Source: Bradyrhizobium sp. CER78 (GTDB lineage: Bacteria > Pseudomonadota > Alphaproteobacteria > Rhizobiales > Xanthobacteraceae). From it: a DNA stretch of 64,000 nt. Position 1 is the stretch's first letter. Every line of letters begins with the position of its first letter. Both the position numbers and the translations under genes were made by a program. The notes under the pieces were generated by a model. That model ran no database searches, had not been told where the DNA came from, and was given only the letters and a program-made list of their open reading frames with translations. Location of the stretch: contig NZ_JARVWP010000009.1 of NCBI RefSeq assembly GCF_029846235.1, positions 62,001-126,000 of the forward strand, read 5' to 3'. Positions 1 through 9,103 of this stretch are shown piece by piece.

Positions 1-113
1 ACATGGCACATTCATCCCCGACTGAGCAATGCCTGGCATGCCAGAGGGATTATCCCGGTAATGCATGGCTTTGCGGGGTTACGCCGACCCGGCCGGGCTG
101 ATAAACCCCGGCC

Positions 114-866
114 ATGCCCCTCAAGGTCGCCGCCTTCTACCAGTTCGCCGCGCTGCCCGACTTCCGCGCGTTGCGCGAGCCGCTGCGCGCGCTCTGCGCG
201 GGGCTCGATCTCAAGGGCAGCGTGCTGCTCGCGCATGAGGGCATCAACGGCACCATCGCCGGCAGCGACCAAGCGATCGATGGCTTCGTCGCCGAACTCA
301 GGCACGGGCCGCTGTTCGGCAGCCGCCTCGACAATCTCGAGCTGAAATTCTCCGAGGCCGCGCAGATGCCGTTCCAGCGGCTCAAGGTACGGCTGAAGAA
401 AGAGATCGTGACGCTCGGCGACACCACCGTCGATCCGACGCGGCAGGTCGGCACCTATGTCGACGCCGCCGACTGGAACGAACTCATCGCCTCGCCTGAC
501 ATCATGGTGCTCGACACCCGCAACGCATTCGAGGTCGCGATGGGCAGCTTCGAAGGCGCGATCGATCCCAGGATCGCGAGCTTTGGACAGTTCAAGGAAT
601 TTGCCGCGCGGCACCTCGACCCCGCGAAGCACCGCCGGATCGCAATGTTCTGCACCGGCGGCATCCGCTGCGAGAAGGCGAGCGCCTATCTGCTCGCGCA
701 GGGCTTCGCCGAGGTCTATCACCTCAAGGGCGGCATCCTCAGATATCTCGAGGAAACGCCGCAGCACGACAGCCGCTGGCGCGGCGACTGTTTTGTGTTC
801 GACGAGCGTGTCGCGCTCGGCCACGGGCTGCGCGAGCGTGGATGCGAGGACGCCACGCATGAATGA
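114..866 (+). CDS. trhO: tRNA uridine(34) hydroxylase (rhodanese family)
   Basis: A 250-residue protein of the YceA/TrhO family, which hydroxylates U34 of certain tRNAs using molecular oxygen. The N-terminal half is the family's ferredoxin-like domain. The C-terminal half is a rhodanese domain whose active loop is visible as CTGGIRCEKAS near residue 180, with the nucleophilic cysteine at its start. It overlaps slyX by 8 bases, so the two are probably co-transcribed and translationally coupled. The first ATG after a GC-rich leader was taken as the start; no strong Shine-Dalgarno sequence is visible. Family assignment is firm. Confidence 0.93.
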   Translation: MPLKVAAFYQFAALPDFRALREPLRALCAGLDLKGSVLLAHEGINGTIAGSDQAIDGFVAELRHGPLFGSRLDNLELKFSEAAQMPFQRLKVRLKKEIVTLGDTTVDPTRQVGTYVDAADWNELIASPDIMVLDTRNAFEVAMGSFEGAIDPRIASFGQFKEFAARHLDPAKHRRIAMFCTGGIRCEKASAYLLAQGFAEVYHLKGGILRYLEETPQHDSRWRGDCFVFDERVALGHGLRERGCEDATHE

Positions 867-1074
867 CACGGCAAGACTGATCGAACGGATCGATGCGCTG
901 GAGGTCCGCCTGACCTATCAGGACGAAACCATCGAGACGCTCAACCAAACCATCACGGCGCAATGGAAGCAGATCGACGCGTTGACACGCCAGCTCGCCG
1001 AGCTGCGCGACCGGCTTCAGGAGGCCGAACGCCAGGCGCCAGGCCCCGCTAACGAGCGCCCACCGCACTATTGA
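859..1074 (+). CDS. slyX: SlyX family protein
   Basis: A 71-residue protein that is almost entirely heptad-like coiled coil (ERIDALEVRL, QLAELRDRLQEAE), ending in a proline-rich tail. Length and pattern match SlyX, a conserved small protein of unclear function. Its ATG lies inside the end of trhO, in another frame, with an 8-base overlap. The family is recognised from the sequence pattern; no function can be inferred beyond that. Confidence 0.88.
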   Translation: MNDTARLIERIDALEVRLTYQDETIETLNQTITAQWKQIDALTRQLAELRDRLQEAERQAPGPANERPPHY

Positions 1075-1104
1075 TCGGCGCCGCCGGACTGCCGCGGCAC
1101 CGGA

Positions 1105-1992
1105 CTACATGTTGCTCGCCTGACGCATCGGCTTGGCGCCGCTGAAGAACAGGCTGGACAACCGCTGCACCATCGCCGTCGCGCGGCTGCCCTCGAGGCC
1201 CGGACGAACACACAGCAGGCGCTTCTGCACCGGAAGCTCCGGAAGATAATAGTCCTTCGCCGAAATCAGCGAGGACGGGATCATCCGCTCGGGGCACGCC
1301 GTCAGGCCGTATCCGGCCCGTGCGGCTTCCAGTCGCAGTTGGTGGTTCGGGCTCCTGAACACGATCTTGTACGAGATGTTGTGCCTGGTGAGCGTCCGGA
1401 TCATCCAGTCGTCGCCCGGCCACGCCAGGATCGGGATCGGGGCGCCCGGCCGCAGCACAAAATCGCGTGATCGCACCCACAGCGAACGCTCGTCGGCCTC
1501 GGCGGCGATCGTCACCTCGTCTTCGTTCTCATGTGACGGGTTGCTGTAGACGAAGGCGATGTCGATGTAGCCGTCGATCAATCCCCTGATCACGATCGGC
1601 GACATATCGACGTGAACCAGCACGTCGGCGAGCGCGTCGGCGGGATGCAGCTTGAGGAACTCCTCGGCGAGCATCGTGCTCATGCCGAGCCGCAACGGCT
1701 GCGGTCCTTCATGATTGCCGCCGAGCCGAAGCAGCTGATCGTTCGCTTCGAGGATGCGCCTTGCCTGCTGCACGGCAACCTTGCCGAGCTCGGTGGTCGT
1801 GGTGCCGTTTGCCGTTTTGACGAAGAGCGCGCCACCAACCAGGCTCTGCAGTCGTTTGACCTGCGAACTGATCGCCGGCTGACTGAGGCCGAGACGCTCC
1901 CCGGCCTTCGATAGACTTCCCGTCTCTGCAATCGCAACGACGGTGCGAACGATTTCAGTAGGAATATTCAAATGCTGACGTGGTCTGTGCAT
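1105..1992 (-). CDS. LysR family transcriptional regulator
   Basis: A 295-residue LysR-type regulator. The winged helix-turn-helix lies at about residues 10-70 (AIAETGSLSKAGERLGLSQP, then AISSQVKRLQ), followed by a substrate-binding-like effector domain. It converges on slyX with a 30-base gap. The 396-base region upstream separates it from the divergent tadE-like gene and contains a TTACGTG/CACGTAA inverted repeat that may be an operator. No catabolic gene adjoins it, so its target is unknown. Confidence 0.92.
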   Translation of the reverse strand: MHRPRQHLNIPTEIVRTVVAIAETGSLSKAGERLGLSQPAISSQVKRLQSLVGGALFVKTANGTTTTELGKVAVQQARRILEANDQLLRLGGNHEGPQPLRLGMSTMLAEEFLKLHPADALADVLVHVDMSPIVIRGLIDGYIDIAFVYSNPSHENEDEVTIAAEADERSLWVRSRDFVLRPGAPIPILAWPGDDWMIRTLTRHNISYKIVFRSPNHQLRLEAARAGYGLTACPERMIPSSLISAKDYYLPELPVQKRLLCVRPGLEGSRATAMVQRLSSLFFSGAKPMRQASNM

Positions 1993-2388
1993 CGCGAGCC
2001 CTCCAATCTCAGCACGGGACGCAATTACGTTCTCCAGTATGTGATTCAGCTATACTAACATTTGGTTGCACTTTCGTTTAGTTTCAATTTGTCGCGGCAC
2101 CGCCGTGATTGCGCGCCATATGTATTGTTACGTGCATTGCCACGTAATGCTACGGTATCGGACGGCTGCAGCTGCACACGCGCGCAGCACCTCGACACCA
2201 TCGGCCCCCGGATTTTTGCGGACACGGCATCAAAGATTCTGATCGCCCCATAACGCATCGCGCACCCAATAAGTCCAAGCGCCGCCATTCATCTGAATTG
2301 GCGCCCCTGATTCGCGGAAGCGTTTTCATAGTTTTCCTTAATCAAAGCCCCGCAACGTGGCGCCGTAACTTGCGTTTCGAGGTGTCTC
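1993..2388. other. Divergent intergenic region, LysR / tadE-like
   Basis: This 396-base gap between divergent genes holds the promoters of both. It is more AT-rich than its surroundings. The only structure I can point to is the inverted repeat at 2128-2147. No small ORF with a convincing ribosome-binding site was found. Confidence 0.6.
2128..2147. promoter_or_regulatory. Candidate operator, TTACGTG-N6-CACGTAA
   Basis: Perfect 7-base arms separated by 6 bases, placed between the divergent LysR and tadE-like genes. Symmetry and position suit a regulator binding site. The assignment is by position only. Confidence 0.35.
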
Positions 2389-2802
2389 ATGACCAGGTTT
2401 TTTCGCTGTCGAAGCGGCGCTTCTGCTGTCGAATTTGCGCTGATGCTGCCGCTGTTCCTTGCCTTCATTTTCGGCATCATTGTATTCGGTTCGTATCTTG
2501 CGATGGTGCATGGCGTTCAGCAACTCGCGGCCGAAGCGGCGCGATCGTCGATCGCCGGAATGACCGACACTGAACGCAACAGCCTCGCAACCAATTACGT
2601 CACCGCCAACGTATCGACCTATCCGCTGCTCGTTCCCAGCAACCTCACCGTGAATGCCGCGCCGTCGGCATCGAACGCGAACGTCTACATCGTGACGCTC
2701 AACTACAACGCGGCCGGCAACTTCATCTACAAGCTGCCTTTCGTGCCGGCGCCTGCGAGCACCATCGTCCGCTCCGCTGCGATTCAGTATGGGGGGTTCT
2801 AG
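2389..2802 (+). CDS. TadE-like pilus/secretion protein
   Basis: A 137-residue protein with the TadE hallmark: a short basic N-terminus, then the conserved GASAVEFAL segment running into one hydrophobic helix (about residues 10-35), and a periplasmic C-terminal domain. TadE and TadF are minor pseudopilins of the Tad/Flp apparatus. It ends two bases before the TadG-like gene, so the two form an operon. No tadABC or flp gene is in this window, so this is an orphan pair, as is common in alphaproteobacteria. Confidence 0.85.
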   Translation: MTRFFRCRSGASAVEFALMLPLFLAFIFGIIVFGSYLAMVHGVQQLAAEAARSSIAGMTDTERNSLATNYVTANVSTYPLLVPSNLTVNAAPSASNANVYIVTLNYNAAGNFIYKLPFVPAPASTIVRSAAIQYGGF

Positions 2803-2803
2803 G

Positions 2804-4462
2804 ATGAGCGGCACCCTCACGCTGATGCGGCGCTTCGGCGCCGACGAGCGGGGAAATTTCGCGATGATCAGCGCCGGCCTGATGACGCTCCTGATCGGGT
2901 GCGCCGGGCTTGCCATCGATCTCGGCACGATCTTCGCCGATCGGCGCAAGACCCAGACCACCGCCGACCTCGCTGCAATCGTCGCCGCCGCCAATTTGAG
3001 CAATCCGGTCAACGCCGCCTCCGCGACGGTGACGCAGAACAACTATCCGGCCAGTGCGCTGGTCAAGGTCGAGACCGGGACCTACACTGCAAGCAGCGCC
3101 ATCGCGCCGCAGTCCCGTTTCGTGACCCCGGCGGTCGGCGTTGCGAACGCCGCGCGCGTCACGCTGACGACCAAGACCCCGCTCTACTTCGCGCGCTACC
3201 TGACCGGCGCGAGCAGCTTCAACATCACGACGACCGCCACCGCGACATCGACCGAAATGGCCACATTCGAGATCGGCTCGCGGCTGCTCTCGGTCAACGG
3301 CGGGGCGCTCAATGCGCTGCTCGGCCCGATGCTCGGCACCACGCTGTCGCTTTCGGCGATGGACTACAACTCGCTGATCAGCGCCAAGATCGACGCGCTG
3401 GACTTCCTCTCGGCGCTGGCGACCCGGGTCAACCTGACCGGCGTCAGCTATGGCGACCTCCTGAGCAGCAACGTCAAGGTCGGCGATTTGATGGCGGCTG
3501 CGCTGACCACCCAGCAGATCACCAATGGCGCGGGTGCCGCGACCACCGCGCTGTCGACGATCTCCCAGGCCGTTACCGGCTCCTCGACCAAGGTTTCGCC
3601 GGGCACCCTGATCGACCTCGGGCCCTTCGCCAACCTCACGATAGGGCAAAAGCCGAAGGTCGGCGCCAGCGTCTCGGTGTTCGACCTCGTCAACACGGTG
3701 GCGCAGATCGCCAACGGCAGCCATCAGATCGCAACCTCGGTCAATCTCGGCCTGCCCGGCATCGCCAACGTGTCGGTGATCGCGACGATCGGCGAGCGCC
3801 CGGTCGGCTCGAGCTGGATCGCGATGGGCACCCAGGGCGTGAGCGTGCACACCGCGCAGACCAGGATCCTGGCGACGATCAACGTTCTCGGCTCCGGCAG
3901 CATCGCGTCGATCAATCTGCCTGTCTATGTCGAGGTCGCCTCAGGGACCGCGACGCTCAATGCGGTGTCGTGCGGCCATCCGAACATCAACACCTCGCAG
4001 GTCACCGTCGGCGTGACCCCGGGAATCGTGGATGCCTGGATCGGCAACGTCACGGTCGCCGACATGACCAACTTCGCGACCAAGCCCAATCCGCCGCCGG
4101 CGACGCTGGTCACTGTGCTGGGGATCCCGATCACGGGCCTCGCCCATGCCGGCATGGGCAACACCACGCCGACCAACGTCAATTTCAGCTACAGCGACAT
4201 CCAGGCAGGAACGAAGAAGACCGTAACGACGACCAACTTCCTGTCTTCGCTGACGGCAAGTCTGCTCGGTGACCTCACGCTCAACATCGCTGGCATTCCG
4301 ATCCCGGGATTGGGCGCGCTCGTCATGAGCATCCTGAACGGCGTGACGAGCCCGATCGATCAGGTGCTGGCGTCGCTGCTCTCGACGCTCGGCATCGGGC
4401 TCGGCCAGGTCGACGTCTGGGTGCTGGGCATCCGCTGCGACGGCGCCGTGCTGGTGAACTAG
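2804..4462 (+). CDS. TadG-like Tad-domain protein
   Basis: A 552-residue protein beginning with the Tad-domain signature (ERGNFAMISAGLMTLLIGCA) and one transmembrane helix near residues 20-40, then DLGTIFADRRKTQTTADLAA, typical of TadG. The rest is a long Ser/Thr/Ala/Gly-rich extracytoplasmic region with repeats of hydrophobic and glycine-rich segments. I chose the ATG at 2804, two bases after the tadE-like stop; an in-frame ATG at 2789 would overlap it. It is probably co-expressed with the TadE-like protein and may act at the envelope or in surface attachment. Confidence 0.82.
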   Translation: MSGTLTLMRRFGADERGNFAMISAGLMTLLIGCAGLAIDLGTIFADRRKTQTTADLAAIVAAANLSNPVNAASATVTQNNYPASALVKVETGTYTASSAIAPQSRFVTPAVGVANAARVTLTTKTPLYFARYLTGASSFNITTTATATSTEMATFEIGSRLLSVNGGALNALLGPMLGTTLSLSAMDYNSLISAKIDALDFLSALATRVNLTGVSYGDLLSSNVKVGDLMAAALTTQQITNGAGAATTALSTISQAVTGSSTKVSPGTLIDLGPFANLTIGQKPKVGASVSVFDLVNTVAQIANGSHQIATSVNLGLPGIANVSVIATIGERPVGSSWIAMGTQGVSVHTAQTRILATINVLGSGSIASINLPVYVEVASGTATLNAVSCGHPNINTSQVTVGVTPGIVDAWIGNVTVADMTNFATKPNPPPATLVTVLGIPITGLAHAGMGNTTPTNVNFSYSDIQAGTKKTVTTTNFLSSLTASLLGDLTLNIAGIPIPGLGALVMSILNGVTSPIDQVLASLLSTLGIGLGQVDVWVLGIRCDGAVLVN

Positions 4463-4507
4463 AGCACGATCGCGACCGGGCATCACACCGGGGGGTAGGA
4501 GACTGCC

Positions 4508-4798
4508 GTGAGTACAACAATAAGAAGATACAAGACCGACAGCCAGCGAATGGCCTTGATGAAACGCGGCACGATCTTGTTCCGCAACACCAGCGTCGAA
4601 TGTCTTGTGCTCAACATCTCGACCGGAGGGGCCGGACTTGCGGTGGAAAGCGACGCCGCACTTCCGTTCGCGTTCGACCTCGAGATCGAGAGCGAGCCGA
4701 TCCGGCGGCACTGCATTCTGGCCTGGCGCCTGGAGCGCCGGCTCGGCGTGACCTTCGAATTCGACCGGATGCAGCGTCCCGAAGGCGGCCCGATCTAG
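4508..4798 (+). CDS. Small PilZ domain protein
   Basis: A 96-residue protein with a GTG start preceded by a good TAGGAG ribosome-binding site. It shows the PilZ core: a basic N-terminal segment and then LNISTGGAGL, matching the (D/N)xSxxG motif that contacts cyclic di-GMP, followed by beta-strand-rich sequence. The N-terminal RxxxR half is not clear, so ligand binding is likely but not certain. It lies 45 bases after the TadG-like gene and could be co-transcribed, linking the pair to c-di-GMP control. Confidence 0.72.
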   Translation: MSTTIRRYKTDSQRMALMKRGTILFRNTSVECLVLNISTGGAGLAVESDAALPFAFDLEIESEPIRRHCILAWRLERRLGVTFEFDRMQRPEGGPI

Positions 4799-4866
4799 TT
4801 GATCGCGACGCTCACATGATACGGCGCCAGGGTGATTGCACCCAAGCCGCTAGTGCGCGCCCGCGT

Positions 4867-4891
4867 CGAACCGCCACGACGCGGCGGTTCG
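4867..4891. terminator. Hairpin CGAACCGCC / GGCGGTTCG
   Basis: Nine-base perfect arms with a 7-base loop, located between the convergent PilZ gene and the 67-residue ORF. There is no clear T-tract on either strand, so termination is plausible but not proven. Confidence 0.4.
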
Positions 4892-4948
4892 TTCCAATAT
4901 GATTGAGCTGATCTCGCGTCGTGGTTAGCAATCGCTGGGATATACCAG

Positions 4949-5152
4949 CTAATTGTCCCGATTGCCGTCGTGCTTCGATGGCGAGGGCTGCGTGGCGCTG
5001 ACCGGATCGGAAGCCGGGAAGGTATCCTCCAATCCCTCCTTCAGCTGGTTGCGGGCCTTGCGGTCGGCGGCCTGTGCCTCGTGCGGCTTCTCGGCATGCT
5101 TGTCGTGCGCCGCAGGATCGAATTTCTTGGTCATATCGAATTTCTTGGTCAT
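4949..5152 (-). CDS. Small charged hypothetical protein, 67 aa
   Basis: A highly charged, probably disordered protein (Lys, Asp, His, Glu and Ala rich) that contains LEDTFPASDPVSATQPS, a motif I recall from small conserved rhizobial hypothetical proteins. The start at 5152 is set by a GGAGGGA ribosome-binding site five bases upstream. The first 18 codon bases are a perfect tandem duplicate, so the protein begins MTKKFDMTKKFD and the ATG itself is duplicated at 5134. Function unknown. Confidence 0.65.
   Translation of the reverse strand: MTKKFDMTKKFDPAAHDKHAEKPHEAQAADRKARNQLKEGLEDTFPASDPVSATQPSPSKHDGNRDN
5117..5152. repeat. Perfect 18-bp tandem duplication at a gene start
   Basis: Two identical 18-base units (5117-5134 and 5135-5152) each encode ATG plus KKFD-type codons on the minus strand. 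Only the upstream copy has a ribosome-binding site next to it. Confidence 0.9.
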
Positions 5153-5277
5153 ATCGTCCCTCCATCCCTCCCAGAGGGCAACGCGCCCACGCAAACAGGG
5201 GTTCCAGAACCGCCTTGGCCCGCTGCGCCGCAGCGTGTATCAGGGGCCAAATTTTGACCGAGATCAGGAACCTTCGC

Positions 5278-6324
5278 GTGCCCCAGGATCCCACCACGAA
5301 GCCGCTCATCGACCTCCTGTCGGGTTACCGGCAAGCCACGCCGCCGCTCTGGATGATGCGGCAGGCCGGCCGCTATCTGCCGGAATATCGCGAGCTGCGT
5401 GCCAAGGCCGGCGGCTTCCTGGATCTCTGCTTCACGCCCGAATTCGCCACCGAGATCACGCTGCAGCCGATCCGCAGGTTCAACTTCGACGCCGCGATCA
5501 TCTTCTCCGACATCCTGGTGATCCCCTACGCGCTCGGCCGTTCGGTGCGCTTCGAGGCCGGCGAAGGACCCCGGCTCGATCCGCTGGCGACGCCCGGCGA
5601 GATCGCGACGCTGGCGACGCACGCCAATTTCGACCAGCTCGAGCCGGTCTTTGAAGCCCTGCGCCGCGTCCGCCGCGAGCTTGAGCCCCACATCACGCTG
5701 ATCGGCTTCTGCGGCGCGCCATGGACGGTTGCGACCTATATGGTGGCCGGACAGGGCACGCCGGACCAGGCGCCGGCGCGGATGCTCGCCTACCGGCATC
5801 CGGACGCGTTTGCCAAAATCATCGACGTCCTGGTCGAGAACTCGATCCACTACCTCGTCGGTCAGCTCAAGGCCGGTGCCGATTGCCTGCAGATCTTCGA
5901 CACCTGGGCCGGCGTGCTGCCGCCGCGCGAGTTCGCCCGCTGGTCGATCGAGCCGACCCGGCGCATCGTTGCCGGGGTGCGCAAGCAGGTCCCCGGTGCC
6001 CGGATCATCGGCTTTCCGCGCGGCGCGGCGGGCATGCTGCCGGCCTATGTCGAACAGACCGGCGTCGATGCCGTCTCGATCGATTGGGCGGCCGAGCCGT
6101 CGATGATCCGCGAACGGGTGCAGAGCCGCGTTGCCGTGCAGGGCAATCTCGATCCGCTGGCCCTGATCGCCGGCGGCGCCACGCTCGACCGTGCGGTGGA
6201 CGACGTGCTGGAGAATTTCGGCCAGGGACGGCTGATCTTCAACCTCGGCCACGGCATCCTGCAGGAAACGCCGATCGCCCATGTCGAGCAGATGGTCGCA
6301 CGGGTGCGCGCGTACAAGGGGTGA
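5278..6324 (+). CDS. hemE: Uroporphyrinogen decarboxylase
   Basis: A 348-residue enzyme that decarboxylates uroporphyrinogen III to coproporphyrinogen III in heme synthesis. The N-terminal signature PPLWMMRQAGRYLPEYR, the central GFCGAPWTVATYM and the C-terminal FNLGHGILQETP are all present. The GTG at 5278 is preferred because AGGAA lies eight bases upstream and the length then fits the family. A TTG at 5254 is the alternative, and the reading frame stays open further upstream without family similarity. Confidence 0.96.
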   Translation: MPQDPTTKPLIDLLSGYRQATPPLWMMRQAGRYLPEYRELRAKAGGFLDLCFTPEFATEITLQPIRRFNFDAAIIFSDILVIPYALGRSVRFEAGEGPRLDPLATPGEIATLATHANFDQLEPVFEALRRVRRELEPHITLIGFCGAPWTVATYMVAGQGTPDQAPARMLAYRHPDAFAKIIDVLVENSIHYLVGQLKAGADCLQIFDTWAGVLPPREFARWSIEPTRRIVAGVRKQVPGARIIGFPRGAAGMLPAYVEQTGVDAVSIDWAAEPSMIRERVQSRVAVQGNLDPLALIAGGATLDRAVDDVLENFGQGRLIFNLGHGILQETPIAHVEQMVARVRAYKG

Positions 6325-6340
6325 GGCAAAGCCCCCCTAT

Positions 6341-6467
6341 CACCATCACGCTGAGGAGCGCGCTCTTGCGCGCGTCTCGAAGGGTCGACGGCCCGAGTCT
6401 CTCCGAGCCGCACGAGCGGGGCCGTGCATCCTTCGAGACACCGCTTCGCGGCTCCTCAGGATGACGG
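6341..6467. repeat. Palindromic intergenic repeat, type A
   Basis: An imperfect 127-base palindrome between hemE and a convergent gene. Outer arms CTGAGGAGC/GCTCCTCAG and inner arms GTCTCGAAGG/CCTTCGAGAC flank a GC-rich centre. I recognise the pattern from Bradyrhizobium-type dispersed repeats. It may also act as a transcription barrier. Confidence 0.75.
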
Positions 6468-6483
6468 GTTCGCTACTGCCGCG

Positions 6484-8115
6484 CTACCTCGCGTCCTCCA
6501 AAATCATGTCCGACGCCTTCTCCGCGATCATGATCGTCGGCGCGTTGGTGTTGCCCGACATCAGGTCCGGCATGACGGACGCATCGACCACGCGCAGACC
6601 ATCGATGCCGCGCACCTTGAGCCTGTTGTCGACGACCGCGAGCGCATCGTTGCCCATCCGGCAGGTCGAGGTCGGATGATAGACCGTGCTGCCGGTGCGG
6701 CGGCAGAACTCGAGCAAATCGTCGTCGCTGACCACCTTGGCGCCGGGATCGACTTCGCCGACCGAATATGACTTCAGCGCCGGCGCGGCCAGGATCTTGC
6801 GCAGGATTCGGATGCCGTCGATGAAGGCACGGCGATCGGTCTCGGTCGCGAGATAATTGATGCGGATTTCCGGCGGCACGCTCGCATCCGCGCTCCTGAT
6901 CTTCAGCGAGCCGCGGCTCTCCGGGCGCAGCTGGCAGACCGAAGCCGTGAAGCCCGAGAACGGATGCAGCTTCTCGCCCATCTTGTCGGTCGAGAACGGC
7001 AGGAAGTGGATCTGGATGTCGGGTGACGCCAGCCGCGGGCTGGTCTTGAAGAACGCGCCCGAGGTGCCGGCCGCGATCGTCAGCGGGCCCTTGCGCAGCG
7101 CCGCGTAGCGCAGGCCGGCCATCACGCGGCGCACCGGATTGTTGACGACGTCGTTCAGCGTCACCGTCTGGGCGCAGCGCGTGACGATGCGCACCTGCAT
7201 GTGATCCTGCAGATCGTTGCCGACGCCTGGCGCATTGAGCACGATCTCGATGCCATGCTGCTTCAACAGATCGGCGGGGCCGACGCCGGAGAGCTGCAAC
7301 AGTTGCGGCGAGTTGTACGCGCCGCTCGAGACCAGCACCTCCTTGCGCGCCTTGGCCGTGCGCAATTGCCCGTCCTGTCTATACACAGCGCCGCTCGCAC
7401 GCTTGCCGTCGAACAGGATGCGCTGCGCCAGCGCCGAGGTTTCGACACACAGATTGCCGCGCGTCAGCGCCGGCCGCAGATAGGACCTCGCGGTGCTGGC
7501 GCGCCGGCCGCGCCGCGTCGTGGTCTGGAAGAAGCCCGCACCTTCCTGAGTCGCGCCGTTGAAATCCGGATTGGTCGGAATGCCGACCTCGGCCGCGGCA
7601 TGCACGAAAGCTTCCGACAGCGGATCGTGATGGCGCCAGTCCGACACCGGCAGCGGGCCGCCGGCGCCGTGATACTTGTCGCCGCCGCGCTGCTGGTCCT
7701 CCGCCTTCCGGAAATAGGGCAGCACGTCGTCATAGCCCCAGCCGGCATTGCCGCGCTGGCGCCAGCGGTCATAGTCCTCGTGCTGGCCGCGCACATAGAG
7801 CAGGCCGTTGATCGAGCTGGAGCCGCCGAGCACTTTTCCGCGCGGCTGGAACACCTGCCGCCCGTTCAGGCCGGGCTCGGGCTCGGTCTGGTACATCCAG
7901 TTGACGGACTTTTCCTTGAACAGCTTGCCGTAGCCGAGCGGGACATGGATCCAGATGTTGGTGTCCTTCGGCCCGGCCTCGAGCAGCAGCACCGAATGCT
8001 TGCCGTCGGCGCTCAGCCGATTGGCGAGCACGCAGCCGGCCGAGCCGGCGCCGACGATGACGTAGTCATACTCGGCGACGTCGTTGGTCGACGCGCCATG
8101 ATTGTTGTTGTTCAT
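6484..8115 (-). CDS. GMC family oxidoreductase (choline dehydrogenase-like)
   Basis: A 543-residue FAD enzyme of the glucose-methanol-choline family. The Rossmann motif VIVGAGSAGCVLANRLS is near residue 20, GGSSSINGLLYVRG near 90, and the C-terminal catalytic region has HPTSTCRMG and NTNAPTIMIAEKASD. Such enzymes oxidise an alcohol to an aldehyde or ketone and pass electrons to a quinone or oxygen. The ATG at 8115 has GGGGGA upstream; a longer frame to 8169 lacks support. It lies downstream of a GntR gene on the same strand, so the substrate may belong to the adjacent catabolic island. Choline is not implied. Confidence 0.9.
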   Translation of the reverse strand: MNNNNHGASTNDVAEYDYVIVGAGSAGCVLANRLSADGKHSVLLLEAGPKDTNIWIHVPLGYGKLFKEKSVNWMYQTEPEPGLNGRQVFQPRGKVLGGSSSINGLLYVRGQHEDYDRWRQRGNAGWGYDDVLPYFRKAEDQQRGGDKYHGAGGPLPVSDWRHHDPLSEAFVHAAAEVGIPTNPDFNGATQEGAGFFQTTTRRGRRASTARSYLRPALTRGNLCVETSALAQRILFDGKRASGAVYRQDGQLRTAKARKEVLVSSGAYNSPQLLQLSGVGPADLLKQHGIEIVLNAPGVGNDLQDHMQVRIVTRCAQTVTLNDVVNNPVRRVMAGLRYAALRKGPLTIAAGTSGAFFKTSPRLASPDIQIHFLPFSTDKMGEKLHPFSGFTASVCQLRPESRGSLKIRSADASVPPEIRINYLATETDRRAFIDGIRILRKILAAPALKSYSVGEVDPGAKVVSDDDLLEFCRRTGSTVYHPTSTCRMGNDALAVVDNRLKVRGIDGLRVVDASVMPDLMSGNTNAPTIMIAEKASDMILEDAR

Positions 8116-8293
8116 TGGTTTCCCCCGGCCATGCGGCGCGGCCGGCAGAGTTGCGTCCCTGCCCAGCATTGGGAAAAGACCTAGCGAGCGAGGCAGATGC
8201 GGTCAAGAAAGTAAGCGCACGATCCGGAGCGGTACCACCGGACCTCTGACCGCGGGATCGATGGCCACAAACGCCTCAACGCGACGCGCGCGT

Positions 8294-9103
8294 TCAGCTC
8301 CCCGCTTTTCGCCGCCGCGTACCGGCGCGTTCCGGGTTCCGGCGCGCGGGCTTGGTCGCCGTTTGATCGACGCGGGAGCCGGACGGCAGGCCGTATTTTG
8401 CCGACGCAGCCTCCAGCGAGGCCTCCTCGTCAGGCACATGCAGGCTCGAGAGAAAATCCGCGCCGGCCCGCATCACATGCTCGGCCGCAAGCGTCGCCGC
8501 GGCACGCTCATCGCCGGCGATGATGGCGCGCAGGATCGCCGCGTGCTCGTCCCAGGTGCGGGCCTGGCGTACCGGATCGGTCGGTGAGAACAGCATCGCC
8601 GTGCGTTCGCGCAGCCGCTTCAGCAGATCCGCAAGCACGCGGTTGCGGCCGGCCTCGGCCAGTTCATGGTGGAATTGCTGGTTGAGATCCGGCAGCAGGT
8701 CGTAGCGCCGTCCCGCAACCGCCTCGTTGCCCTGCTTCAAGACCGCCGCGATCCGCTTAATGATGCTCTCCTCGCGGCGGCGCGCAGCAAGGCGCGCGTT
8801 CTGCCCCTCGAGCAGCGCGCGGACCTCGACCGTCTCGCGCGCCTCCTCATCGCTCATCGTGATCACGGAGGCACCGCGCCGCGCGGTCACCTCGACGAGC
8901 CCTTCCGACTCCAGCACGCGGATCGCCTCGCGCACGGGATTGCGGGACACGCCGAGCTCATCGGCGAGACGGCCCTCGACCAGCCGCTCGCCGGGCTTCA
9001 GCCGCCGGCTCAGGATCGCCTGCCGCAGCTCCTCGATGACCCTGCCGTGGAGGGAGAGATAGTCGTCGCCGAGACGTTTGGAGCTTCCGAGCTTGCCTGC
9101 CAT
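8294..9103 (-). CDS. GntR family regulator with FCD domain
   Basis: A 269-residue regulator. The GntR winged helix-turn-helix occupies about residues 15-80 (PGERLVEGRLADELGVSRNP, then VREAIRVLESEGLV), followed by the all-helical FCD effector domain (EVRALLEGQNARLAARR through EHAAILRAIIAGD) with a basic C-terminal tail. FCD regulators usually bind small organic acids and a metal. It lies directly downstream of the ferredoxin/diiron-oxidase operon on the same strand. It is one of two candidates for binding the GTATAC-type palindromes in this region. Confidence 0.92.
   Translation of the reverse strand: MAGKLGSSKRLGDDYLSLHGRVIEELRQAILSRRLKPGERLVEGRLADELGVSRNPVREAIRVLESEGLVEVTARRGASVITMSDEEARETVEVRALLEGQNARLAARRREESIIKRIAAVLKQGNEAVAGRRYDLLPDLNQQFHHELAEAGRNRVLADLLKRLRERTAMLFSPTDPVRQARTWDEHAAILRAIIAGDERAAATLAAEHVMRAGADFLSSLHVPDEEASLEAASAKYGLPSGSRVDQTATKPARRNPERAGTRRRKAGS

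Noticed and set aside
12..869. A 285-codon minus-strand frame opposite trhO.
   Set aside because: It mirrors trhO codon structure (an antisense shadow in GC-rich DNA) and has no recognisable domain.
5074..5277. An N-terminal extension of hemE.
   Set aside because: No family similarity, overlaps the promoter of the small minus-strand gene, and lacks a ribosome-binding site.
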